Assembly: GCA_035079385.1 (NCBI GenBank)
Contig: JAVHKY010000067.1
Span: 186,001-250,000, forward strand
DNA from: Aspidiotus rigidus
Lineage: Eukaryota; Arthropoda; Insecta; Hemiptera; Diaspididae
Direction of reading: 5' to 3'
Length of the DNA: 64,000 bases
This document shows positions 36,458-50,379 of this stretch, piece by piece. Numbering within the stretch: position 1 is the stretch's first letter; each line of letters starts with the position of its first letter. The position numbers and the translations under genes are program-made. Under the pieces are notes generated by a model that saw nothing but the letters and a program-made list of their open reading frames with translations, was not told the origin of the DNA and did no database searches.

Positions 36458-39108
36458 CAGGGTGTTCCTAAACGATGTTCCTAGTTAATAACTCGGTTTA
36501 GAAAAGTTATAGTAAATTCGGTTCAGGATCAACTTGTAAATAAAATAGTACTAGCGGTTAGTGAAATGATACTGCAAAATTTAGTTATACAATGATATTT
36601 GGTATTGTAGTAGTTACGACCGTAAAGAACATTTTCAGAAGGCGTGCCACTCAAAATTTCCCTTAGAGGCTGGAAGGGGGCCAAAATGTCTCTGAAAAAT
36701 CAGGATTTTGCCAATATCCCAAGAACGGTTGGGTATAGGAGAAAAATACTTTAGTACAATAATAATCCCCGTATAATTTTACTTAAAAAATGTTCCTTTC
36801 ATTTTTTCGCTACGACTCATCGTTAAACCACAATCGACGCAATAAAATTGAAGCGCGTAAAAAAAGACTTAGTCGGGAGTATGTACATAGTTACGCGCGA
36901 CGCCACGCGGTGCACAGTTACGCCGTGGCTCGGTTTACCAGCTACGCTACGCCATGTTACCATCGTTTTCAACATTAAAGGAGACAAAGTACGAGATCGA
37001 AAATTTTTCATAAGAATACAAAAAAAAAAAAAAACACTCACGCAGGAGTGTGAGTAGTACACGACTTTTCTTCTTACATACTCATAACCCATTAAGAGAG
37101 TAACTTCCACTCTTTGTACTAAATACTGATTCTATCAATTAAGTTAGATATTTGTAGAATCAATGGTAAAACTCAGTTTATGAAGCCTATCATCATGACG
37201 TCACATCATCTGATAACAGAATAAGGAAACCTAAATTCATTTTATTTAATCAAAAATAAGGAATTTTTTCGGGAATAAATATTTAGCACTCTAGAGAAGG
37301 ACATTTGAACACTAGCAACCGAACATTTATAAAGGACCAAGAAGCAATATTTAATGTGAAACACACTAACATACTGCACAATATATTACAAATTATGCGC
37401 ACTAATTATTACCTTACACGCACAGTAACTATTTCTTCCTCCCGAGAAAAAAATCATAGTCACTTCTGTCTTTGCATGGAAATTCCTGATTTTGGTTTGG
37501 AGCGATAAGTGAACCACTTCAGTATTACGCAGCCTGCAGTGGTAGGCCGGATATCACCAATACTCAGTTATGTGCATATATCTGACTACCAGAGGTAAAT
37601 GGAATACGTTCGATAATTTTAAAGAGCAGGAATACGGGATATGGACCATCAAAATTAATTCTCGGGATTTGAGCTCTTCAAAACATAACGGATGCCAACA
37701 TGAACTCGGAATGAAAATTCGTTTAAAGTTGGTCGAAGTGCCAGAAAACGCAAAAGTCATTCCGTTAGGGCAGAAAAGAAAACGCGGCCGACCATCGAAG
37801 GCGAAAAAAACCCTACTTATTCAGAGCGGTTCTCCTTCCTGAAAAAATGTTTATTATGATCTATGCTTTTAATAATTACCGTGTCATGTTTTTAATTAGT
37901 GTTATGCATTATCTGATGTTCATTTGTTGTTTTAATTATTTATTAGCAATATTTAGGGGGCAAAATTTTATTCTAGAGTTATACTTGCATTAAATATTGT
38001 TGCATGTATTTTCTTATTACTTTTTCCACCTACTTCAGTGTTACAATGTTCTCATTTAGTGTGCATTTATTTCCCCACCCAATTTTTTCAACGGTTTTTA
38101 TTTACTATTATTTGGAACGATTTTAAGAATTGTCATCAATAATGACCACTGCACTGTAGTATGCGACTGCAAACGGGAAAAAATGCATTAGCGGCAAAAC
38201 GTTTGTTTCTAAGACGAGAAAAAACAATTTTAATTTAAAAAAAATAGAAAAAGAAATGAAATTGAAAAACAGCAATTTAAAATAATATTTCCATCTCCTG
38301 AGACACCTCAAAAAGCTGTCCCAATTAAAAATAATACTCCCACCTCCCGAGATACCTCAAATCGGTGTAATACCTCCTTTTTGTACTAGAAAAATACAAT
38401 CCATCCATTAGTTTTACAGGAGTTCCGCGGATAAAAATGTTGATAAGTAAACTATCTATAAGGAAACCTTCCATTTTCCGACGAGAAAAGTCGGTAAAAT
38501 TAGACAAAGTACAAAATAGGAAAATATTATTCATAAATACAAGGGGAAAAAAATTATGTTTAATTCTCAGTTCGACTCGTCCTCTAAGACCCGGAAAAGG
38601 AAACTTGAGGAAACAAAAATAATTGTACGATACCGATACGCTGGTAAACTACTGTGCACCACCCGACTTACGTGTTATTTTATATGCTTCCACTTGGTTG
38701 CGTCGATTGTGATTTAACGGTCACTCTGAGCGGAAAAATAAAGGGAACCTTTTTCGTGTAAAATTATACGGGGGTTATTTTCTTACTGAGGTATTTTTCT
38801 CCTATTTCCAACCGTTCTTGAGATATTAGCAAAATCCGGATTTTTCAGCGCCTCTTTACCCCCCCTCCAGCCCCCTAAGGGAAATTTGGGTGGCACGCCT
38901 TCTGAAAATGTTCTCTACAGTCATAACTATTACAATACTAAATATCAATGTATAACTAAATTTTGCAGTATTCCATCATGTTTTGTCAGTAACCTCTAGT
39001 ACTAAAATTAAGGTACAACTTTTGCATGTTTGAAGTATGCACCTAAGGTTCTGTGTTTTCGCGCTAGAGAGAATTTAATCTAAAATCCCATTCAACTGAC
39101 AACCCTGT
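36458..39108. mobile_element. MULE-like DNA transposon with long inverted repeats (2651 bp)
   Basis: The left arm (36458 to about 36790) and right arm (about 38755 to 39108) are long inverted repeats starting CAGGGT. They share ACTGCAAAATTTAGTTATAC, CAGAAGGCGTGCCA and CCAACCGTTCTTGAGATATT-like words. TATACA lies directly outside both ends; the expected 8-10 bp duplication could not be shown. Long arms together with the transposase remnant inside point to the Mutator/MULE group. Confidence 0.72.
37570..37842 (+). pseudogene. MULE transposase C-terminal remnant (SWIM-type region)
   Basis: The frame carries GIWTIKINSRDLSSS, CQHELGMKIRLKLVEVP and IPLGQKRKRGRPSKAKKTLL. In MULE-type transposases a SWIM zinc finger (CxCxnCxH) near the C-terminus is followed by a basic RGRP AT-hook-like tail. 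Here the last Cys and His (CQH) are visible but the first cysteines are not. The catalytic DDE part is missing, so the copy is non-functional unless split into exons I cannot see. A short frame at 37305-37508 upstream is not recognisable. Confidence 0.65.
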
Positions 39109-39296
39109 ATACAGTATACTGCGCTACACTAGGTCCGACGTACAACATACTTCATCCTGCCTCTCCTCCCCCTATAAACTAGGCTTTCTCTATGTACTAG
39201 AGCTGACAAACAGTTACAAGGCTTAAATGTTGACCTCTGCTACTTCATAAGTCAGCTTGTAACGCGCGAAACTGAACTGAGCTCAGCTACTTGGCG

Positions 39297-42295
<2,999 letters not shown>

Positions 42296-42299
42296 ACAA

Positions 42300-42982
42300 C
42301 AGATACCATGAACAACCCGATGGGCTGAAGTACGTAGAAATAGTGGAAGAGATCGTAAACCAGAACTACTACCGATTCAAAAACAAGTTCTACAGTCAGG
42401 AAAAAGGACTAGTCACCAATACTGGCGGAGATATTCATAAATGACATAGAAAACAAGACACTGAAAAGTAACAAGTTTAGAAACTCCATCAAACACTGGG
42501 CTAGCTACATAGATGGTATCTTAATTGTGTGGTCAGAGACTAATAGACAGGTGGATCAATTCCTTCTGGAAACAAATGAGATGAATGATAGCTTAAAAAT
42601 TACAGCGGGAAAGGAAAGCGAGAACGTCAACTATTCTAACCTAACTTTCACACTGGAGAACAACAAAATAGAATACAAAATCTACAGGAACGACTCCTAC
42701 CACCACGCGGCGATTCAGAACTACTGCGACCGAGCAATTTCCACCTTGAAGAACCCATGAAGACAAAGTAAATCAGATCGCAGCAGTCAACGGCTACTCT
42801 AGAGACAAGGTTGAGGAAGTCCTTGGGACAATGAAAGCAAAGAAGGGAACCCTTGACAGCTAACTGAGAAAGTACTCCAGATCGGTACAATACATAGGAA
42901 GGCATACAAACAAAGTAATAAAGGCGTTCAGTGATTATGATACGAATGAGGGCATCCGTAACTACCCACCCACAGTGAAAAG
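42300..42982 (+). pseudogene. Degenerate Penelope-like reverse transcriptase
   Basis: Readable pieces are YVEIVEEIVNQNYYRFKNKF, YSQEKGLVT, AEIFINDIENK and FRNSIKHWASYIDGILIVWS. Next come NYSNLTFTLENNKIEYKIYR and KTKVNQIAAVNGYSRDK. The catalytic pair is YIDG rather than YxDD, so the second Asp is lost. Several stops and frame changes follow. The fragment is cut at 42982 by the element at 42983-44240 and resumes at 44249. Confidence 0.72.
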
Positions 42983-44240
42983 CAGGACCGAGAACCGGAA
43001 CCGAATACCGCTTCAGTAAGCGGTTCTCCTCCCGTATTTCTAGGATTCTGGAACCGGAACCAAAAGAACCAGATCTCGCTATCGGGTTCTGGAACCGGGA
43101 CCGAAAGGAACCGGATCCCACAATTTAGCCCTCAAAAACCTTTATAACGGGAACTGGTGAGAAAAAAACGTGCGGGGGATTTGGCCACACATTCCCACTA
43201 ATGATGGTGCCCACCGATGCCTTATACGTAGAGACGTTTGGATTTTTGGTAAGTGGGAGTTGAACTATTGGACCTTCCACCTTGGACGTTCTAAATTTCC
43301 CAAGTATTCAAATTCGAGGTCAATAGTTATAATGGCCCAAAGAAATGATCTACAAATTTAGCTCATAATTGATGAAAATGAGGAATCGTGAGTATTTATT
43401 CAATGTAAAAATATTTGGAACCGAAAGGAACCGGACCTCGCTATCGGGTTCTGAAACCGGAACCAAAAGGAACCGGATCTCGCTATCGGGTTTTGGAACT
43501 GGACTGAACGAAACCGGATCCTGCTATTGGGTTCTGGAACCGGGACCGAAAGGAACCGGATCTCGCTATCGGGTTTTGGAACTGGACTGAACGAAACCGG
43601 ATCCCGCTATTGGGTTCTGGAACCGGGACCGAAAGGAACCGGATCTTGCTATTGGGTTCTGGAACCGGAACCGTAAGGAACCGGAACGCTATTGGGTTCT
43701 GGAACCGGGATCGAAAGGAACCGGATCCCATAATGTAGCCATCAAAAACCTTTATAACGGGGACTGCTGAGAAAAAAAAAACGTTCGGGTGATTTGGCCA
43801 CACATTCCCACCAATGATGGTGCCCACCGATGCCTTATACGTAGAGACGTTTGGATTTTCGGTAAGTGGGAGTTGAACTATTGGACCTTCCACCTTGGAC
43901 GTTCTAAATTTCCCAAGTATTCAAATTCGAGGTAAATAGTTATAATGGCCCAAAGAAATGATCTACAAATTTAGCTCATAATTGATGAAAATGAGGAATC
44001 GTGAGTATTTATTCAATGTAAAAATATTTGGAACCGAAAGGAACCGGACCTCACTATAGGGTTCTGGAACCGGAACCAAAAGGAACCGGATCTCGCTATC
44101 GGGTTTTGGAACTGGAACCGAACGGAACCGGATCTCGCCATTGGGTTCTGGAACCGGAACCGAAAAGAATCGATCCCACAATTCAATTCAAGAACCTTTA
44201 TAACCGGAACCGTTTAAAAAAATGAGTGTTCTCAGCCCTG
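42983..44240. mobile_element. hAT-type element E carrying a minisatellite (1258 bp)
   Basis: The ends are CAGGACCGAGAAC and GTTCTCAGCCCTG (inverted, two mismatches). The 8-bp target duplication GTGAAAAG is exact at 42975-42982 and 44241-44248. Joining across it restores the interrupted Penelope-like sequence (...PPTVK then RRIKDQTKKG). The interior has three minisatellite blocks separated by a ~290-bp module duplicated at a 610-bp spacing. No transposase is present. Confidence 0.88.
42985..44215. repeat. ~42-bp GGAACCGGA minisatellite blocks
   Basis: Monomers read GGAACCGGATCTCGCTATCG followed by GGTTCTGGAACCGGAACCGA. Blocks lie at about 42985-43125, 43420-43735 and 44030-44190. Between them is a module beginning CCTTTATAACGG (43139 and 43749) and ending near AATGTAAAAATATTTG. 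Long frames on either strand here are repeat artefacts. Confidence 0.9.
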
Positions 44241-44248
44241 GTGAAAAG

Positions 44249-44650
44249 AAGAATCAAAGACCAAACGAAGAAAGGGACAAGAAAAGTTTGAGCGAAATGT
44301 ACAAACTTAGTTGAGAATAGTGCGAAGGCGTCCACATTGATGAGATGGGGGGAAAGTTTGACACCAGGAGAATGAGCTCGAATTATCTAGGAAAAGAAGA
44401 GACGGCAAATCACTGTTTGGTAAACATTGAAATGAAGAACAGCACAATGGTGAAGAAATATTCAAAGTCATACTTGTAGAAAAAGGAAACTCTGGGAACA
44501 GATGCAGATTGCATAGGCAAAGAGGAGAAACAATGATTGTAACCACGTTTGACAGTGAAAGATTATTCAGCTTGGTAATTGAACGAGATCGAAGAAACAT
44601 ATCTGACCAATAGGACGACAGCAAACATGACAGCCGATAGAAACGCAACT
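44249..44650 (+). pseudogene. Penelope-like endonuclease remnant, right of element E
   Basis: Continues RRIKDQTKKGTRKV. Near 44320 comes CEGVHIDEMGGKFDTRRMSS, which aligns by pattern with the CxGVYIGETGRKFxTR core of the GIY-YIG domain, then NYLGKEETANHCLVNIEMKN. Catalytic Gly and Tyr positions are changed and stops are present. It is the 3' half of the fragment that begins near 42300. Confidence 0.6.
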
Positions 44651-44785
44651 CATAGGGGAAAGAACCAATCGCAACTTAATATTGTTATAATCAATCAGAT
44701 CACAGTGTTAGACTATAAAAATTAAAAACTAATGTTTAAGGCCCTGTTCTTCAGTAGCAATACAACTAATGATGGACGGCAAGTA

Positions 44786-45705
44786 CAGTCGATGCCGACT
44801 ATAACGAGGCCGGTTGAAACGAGATTTCGGATATTGCGAGCAGAATCCGTGGTCCCTCGCACTTTACCCATATAGGGGCTATGTTAATTACACCGGTTAC
44901 TACGAGGAGTGATGCCGGTGTTAACGAGCTTTTCCTTATCAATTAGGGCGTATATTCTCGCAAAAATGTTACACCTCTTATCATACGAAGATTGGTTACC
45001 CTTGAATGGAATGTTGGAAACACCGGTTAGTCTGTTTTGGCCTCGCGGGGGAAGCTTTTTCCCTTCTCCAAGATTCGAATTTTTTCCCCCTCCTTCTTTC
45101 AAGCGTCTTCTCGCATCGATCAGCATTCCTCCTCTACCTCTATCAAAAACTTGTCTGGGAGGAGACAGTTCGAAAGCTTCAGATGCACCATCAAGTATCA
45201 ACAGTCGACTTGTAACATTTGAGCTACGATAGCAACGGTGAATTTCATGGGTGGGCCATTTTATTTTGACAAGTTTTTCCAGCTTTTCACTTGTATTGTC
45301 CGAATAGCATTTGAACGCAGCAACAAGAGTTCTTTCTATTCATTAATTACTCTCCAGTCAACCTCATATTATAATTTGCAGTCCATCTTCTGGCAACCGG
45401 ACATTCATTTTCCAGACCTAAGAATGTTCCTGTTTTATTTGAGGAGAGGCCTAGAGACAACGCTGGCGCTCTGGAAACAGTCGAAATAAATTCTACCTAT
45501 GAAATAAATATGTACAAACTCCCTCGTTTGTTTTTCTCTACTGCATTTGTGTAAGTTTTTCTATATTTTCGTATGTAGCGAGCTTCTCGGTATATCCGGA
45601 CATAACGAGAATCTCGTTATAACCGGGGTATGTCTACTGCGAGCTTCAGGGTAAAGCGAGAAAAAGTATCAGGCCCTTGAATCTCGTTATAGTCGGCATC
45701 GACTG
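44786..45705. mobile_element. pogo/Tigger-like non-autonomous transposon (920 bp)
   Basis: Terminal inverted repeats CAGTCGATGCCGACTATAAC (continuing GAG) are perfect over 23 bp and flanked by TA at 44784-44785 and 45706-45707. Subterminal GGTTATAACGAGATT-like words occur on both sides. TA duplication and a CAGTCGA...TATAACGAG end are typical of pogo/Tigger members of the Tc1-mariner superfamily. No DDE transposase or CENPB domain can be read inside. Confidence 0.85.
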
Positions 45706-45707
45706 TA

Positions 45708-47870
45708 CTCTTGTAAGCTGACTAATAAAAAACAATTGTAAAGCTTTTTAATCTTGTACTCTACTTACACTTCTTAATTTTCGATATGAGTTCCGATGAC
45801 TTCTACCAAAAGTTAACCAATGACGACCCTTAGAATACAAATATCCCTGTAATCGATTTTCATACAGCAATATTAGAGGTATTCCGACCGAGCAAACAAC
45901 AACAACGATCACGTGATGATCAGTTACCTATCATTTGCACTTTTTCTTCAAAATTCCTCACATTTCGCTTATCAATATCGAACATCACGTTATTCATAAT
46001 TTTGTTTACGTTTGTGTTGTTAGCCCCGTCCGAACAGCCGAATTGTAAGTCGAATCTCTCGAAAAAAATCAAATTTTTTCAACATAATTTCCATAGAACA
46101 GCAAAACAATTCATCTATCTTGGGTATTTTTACACCCAGATTTCAGCCGCACCTAACTCGCAATAATTTCAACGGAACGTAAGCTTGTCAACACACTGGA
46201 AAAGACGTCGATTAGGGTGGCTTGGAGCCCGTCGACCACAGTATAAAGCCATGAAACACATCTATAGAAACCATTTCTATCGATATTATAAAAGTGGTTA
46301 TTTTTTCCCCAGTTTTGTCCAGTTAAATTCGCCTTTGAAGGAAGAAGGTATCGCTAATTTGAGTATTCTTGGAGGCATCCTACCCGCACCTAAGTTAGAA
46401 ACCAGGCGTTCTAAGGTGATTGACGACAACTGGCAGATTCTTCGTCTCAAACGAAGTCTTTTTTAGGGAAACTGAGTAGTGAAGATACATGATCTCCCCT
46501 CAAAGAATATAGGACACTTTAATTCCTCTTTTCTTTTTTGTACAACAGAAATTCGACGAATGCTGTCTTTCATGAACTCAGAAGACGATCAAAATGCGTA
46601 TTTAGCGATATTGTAACGCAAATTGCAATAGGTACCTCAAGGGGAAAGAATCAATTTGAATGAAGGGGCCCTCGGTTGAGGAGGAGATCTGCGAATCGAA
46701 AACGCACAAGTGTTTTTAGTACAATCGCTTAATGAACTGAGAGGCATCAATTCATTGAGGAGGATTAGTCGTTCGGCATCCTCTATAAGCAGCACCTTTT
46801 AAGAGAAAACTTCAGGATTGTTTGTCTCGTTATTTCCTATGATTTAAAAGTGCTTCCGAGTACTCTTATCGTGTTGAAATGTCTATCCCAACCGCTCGGA
46901 GAGTGAACTCCGAGAAATTTCATCTGACAAATGAAAACTCATTGTCATAGGGACATCGTTTGATGCAATAACTGCGTAAAACTGGCCGCGTAAATATCAT
47001 TTCTCTCATTCTCCGAAACCAGCTTTCACATTGTAATCGCGTTTTGTAAGTCATTTGAAAAGAATGTGTTCGCATTAACGTGCGTCTGCAGACTATACAG
47101 AGTCGGCTTAGCGTGCGCTAAAAAGTACCGAATATTTTTATGTAGGTACACATTCGAATGCTTGCCGTAATACGTGTATTCGAGCGCAGAACAATATAAA
47201 TTATAAATACAACCTACCTAAAGACTAGAATATTAAAAATCAACTTTTTATCTTTTATTAATAACATAATTACAAACATACGTCATTTGGTCAGGTGTTC
47301 GTATGGTATTTACGGGTATGTACCTACAGTATTTTAGAAAAATTATTCCATTCATCGAGTGATACGCGCTTGTCTCGTATACGTCACCGTCATACGTCCC
47401 GAAAGAACTGGTCCACAAAATTTTTATGCGCGTGTACGTCTTCACAATGGAAATCGCTGAGCTTGAATAAAATTATCGGGTCGAGATGCGTGAGGGGATA
47501 AATTGAGTTTCGCGAGCGCGTGCGATAAACGAGCGTTAACCTAGGGCAAGTGTTATTGCAACGTTTTGCGCTTTTGCATCGCGAGCAGGTTCAATTACTA
47601 GGAAGTCTTATCTTCAGCTACTTCTATCAATTTCTAATACCAGGATCTTTGAATTTTATCGCCCCACAGCACCGTTAATGAGGATTTAATGTTCTATGCT
47701 TCACTCGAATTTCGTTTTCTCTTAGCGAACCCTCGTCCAGAAGCAAATCGTTACCCGAGCTTACAGAATACAGAATTTGTCGAATTTGTGTGGAACAAAA
47801 AGAAAAAGAGGAATTCGATCTGTATACACGTTGTCGACAGCTCTATTTTTGAGAAGCGCTCCCAGTCAAC
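45708..47870. other. No recognised gene in 2.2 kb
   Basis: A plus-strand frame at 46185-46466 (93 codons, basic N-terminus) looks protein-like but matches nothing I recognise. Otherwise AT-rich. Confidence 0.4.
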
Positions 47871-47876
47871 CTTATT

Positions 47877-48092
47877 CGTTACATTAGCGACCCCGACAGA
47901 TTCCTTTCTGAATGGGAAACCTGCTCTCCAAGCATGCAAACCCTAGATCGTATTTAGCAATAGTATAGTCAAGAGAGTAGGCCTACATTACAGAATAGCG
48001 TCATGGAGAGCTTCTCAAAAAGAGTCTTGAGAAAGTGACCATACGATAGAGCCGAGAAGAAGTCCCTCCTCGTCAAGCTACGATCATACACC
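47877..48092. repeat. Direct repeat, left copy, flanking the G-rich satellite
   Basis: Shares, in order with 49953-50140: GTTACATT.GCGACCC, TCCAAGCAT.CAAACC, GAGAGTAG.CCTACAT, ACAGAAT.GCGTCA and AAGTCCCTCC.CGTC. On the minus strand both encode an ESV.VANVT-like stretch, which hints at a shared coding ancestry of unknown type. Confidence 0.6.
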
Positions 48093-48297
48093 AAGCTTGT
48101 TATGTCTTGATCTTGTTCCAAGTCTCATACGCCACACGCACTGCTCTTCAGAGGGGGACAGGGGTGTCGTGAGGCCATTTTCATCTTTTTAGGAGGGGGC
48201 CACATATTTTTCTTTTTAGCGGGCAACCCGCTATCCATTTTGTTAGGAGGTTACATCCTCAGAAAACGTCCGCGTCCGCAGGTTAGGTTAGGTTACG

Positions 48298-49660
48298 GGA
48301 CTTAGAAGAATTTCGAGTCTCGAGCTATATATGATAGGCGGGGGACTTAGAAGAATTTCAAGTCTCGAGCTATATATAATAGGGGGGGGGGGACTTGGAA
48401 GAATTTCAAGTCTCGAGCTATATACATATAATGGGGGGGGGGGACTTGGAAGAATTTTGACTTTCGAGCTATATATGATAGGAGGGGGACTTGGGAGAAT
48501 TTCAAGTCTCGAGCTATATATAATAGGGGGGGGGGGGACTTAGAAGAATTTCAAGTCTCGAGCTATATATGATAGGAGGGGGACTTAGAAGAATTTCAAG
48601 TCTCGAGCTATATATAATAGGGGGGGGGGGGACTTGGAAGAATTTTGACTTTCGAGCTATATATGATAGGAGGGGGACTTGGGAGAATTTCAAGTCTCGA
48701 GCTATATATAATAGGGGGAGGGGGACTTGGAAGAATTTCGAGTCTCGAGCTATATATGATAGGGGGGGGGACTTGGAAGAATTTCAAGTCTCGAGCTATA
48801 TATAATGGAGGGGGGGGGGACTTGGAAGAATTTTGACTTTCGAGCTATATATGATAGGAGGGGGACTTGGGAGAATTTCAAGTCTCGAGCTATATATAAT
48901 AGGGGGGGGGGGACTTAGAAGAATTTCAAGTCTCGAGCTATATATGATAGGAGGGGGACTTAGAAGAATTTCAAGTCTCGAGCTATATATAATAGGGGGG
49001 GGGGACTTGGAAGAATTTTGACTTTCGAGCTATATATGATAGGAGGGGGACTTGGGAGAATTTCAAGTCTCGAGCTATATATAATAGGGGGAGGGGGACT
49101 TGGAAGAATTTCGAGTCTCGAGCTATATATGATAGGAGGGGGACTTAGAAGAATTTCAAGTCTCGAGCTATATATAATAGGGGGGGGGACTTGGAAGAAT
49201 TTTGACTTTCGAGCTACCGTCCGCCGTCCAACCAAAAACTTGGAAAAATGTTGAGGCTCGAGCTATATATGATAGGAGGGGGACTTAGAAGAATTTCAAG
49301 TCTCGAGCTATATATAATAAGGGGGGGGGGGACTTGGAAGAATTTTGACTTTCGAGCTATATATGATAGGAGGGGGACTTAGAAGAATTTCAAGTCTCGA
49401 GCTATATATAATAGGGGGGGGGGGACTTGGAAGAATTTTGACTTTCGAGCTACCGTCCGCCGTCCAACCAAAAACTTGGAAAAATGTTGAGACTCGAGCT
49501 ATATATGATAGGAGGGGGACTTAGAAGAATTTCGAGCCTCGAATTATATATGATAGGAGGGTGACTTGGAAGAATTGTGACTTCCGAGCTATATATGATA
49601 GAAGGGGGACTTAGAAGAATTTCGACTCTCGAGCTATATATGATAGGAGGGAATGTAGAA
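48298..49660. repeat. G-rich ~55-60-bp satellite array
   Basis: About 24 monomers of the form GAGCTATATATGATAGGAGG, GGGACTTGGAAGAATTTCAA, GTCTC. Alternating sub-types (TATATAATAGGGGGGGG versus TATATGATAGGAGG, and TTTTGACTTTC versus TTTCAAGTCTC) give a higher-order pattern. ACCGTCCGCCGTCCAACCAA interrupts it at 49216 and 49452. Frames through it are artefacts. Confidence 0.93.
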
Positions 49661-49952
49661 TGATAATTTCGATTTAAATTATATGACAAGATTATCAACT
49701 CAGTTCCACACCACCTGAGAGGTCGGGTTTAGGAATTGCGGGTTCCCCCGCTGCCATTGCAACGTCTGCAATGTTTTTTTCAATTTTCTATAAGAAATTA
49801 AAATTTGAGGGGGGTTTCTTCATCGGACCAGTGGGATCACGACATCCCTGGGGGAAATATGTAGTATCCCTGTCACAACGATGCAACGATACTCGTACAT
49901 AACCTGTTGCGATGTGCCGACATGATGTATTACGACAGCGCCCTAGGTCATC

Positions 49953-50140
49953 AGTTACATTGGCGACCCTGACCGATTCTTCGGTGAAAAGGCAACTTGT
50001 TGTCCAAGCATCCAAACCGTAAGTCGTATATCGAAATAGCAATCAGGAGAGTAGACCTACATCACAGAATGGCGTCAGAAGAGCTTTTCAAAAAGACTCT
50101 GTCGAGAAACAGTCCCTCCCCGTCGTACTACGGTCTTGAC
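49953..50140. repeat. Direct repeat, right copy, flanking the G-rich satellite
   Basis: Counterpart of 47877-48092, about 2.07 kb to the right in the same orientation. Diverged by many substitutions and small indels. Confidence 0.6.
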
Positions 50141-50231
50141 CCTAGCCTCAAAACCTTCCGATGATGATCACATGATAAAGTCGAGAAGAACGCTCTAACG
50201 GTACTCCTACATAACCTGTCGCACTCTGCCG

Positions 50232-50376
50232 ACATATTAGAGAGTTTTTGCATTCGAACCTTATCATGATATGCGGTAAGGTTACCGCTAAATTTTCTCA
50301 TATTGCGCAATAGGAGATTTTGATGTTAGCGTTACGTTATAACGATAACGTTCAAATGCAAGAACTCTATAATGTC
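50232..50376. mobile_element. Small foldback element
   Basis: TAGAGAGTTTTTGCATTCGA (continuing ACCTTATC) near 50238 is matched inverted by ATAACGTTCAAATGCAAGAA then CTCTATA ending near 50372, with several mismatches. The loop is about 90 nt and non-coding. Borders are approximate. Confidence 0.45.
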
Positions 50377-50379
50377 GAG

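Noticed and set aside
43369..44225. Long frames rich in RSVPVPEPN or GTGSRYRVLEPE
   Set aside because: Frames through the ~42-bp minisatellite; 42 is a multiple of three, so frames stay open by chance.
48283..48300. Telomere (TTAGG repeats)
   Set aside because: Only two or three imperfect units; too short for a telomeric or interstitial telomeric array.
48331..49254. IGGGLGRISSLELY repeat frames
   Set aside because: Artefacts of the G-rich satellite on both strands.
47877..50140. LTR retrotransposon with the direct repeats as LTRs
   Set aside because: No gag/pol sequence, no primer-binding site or TG...CA ends visible, and the interior is satellite.
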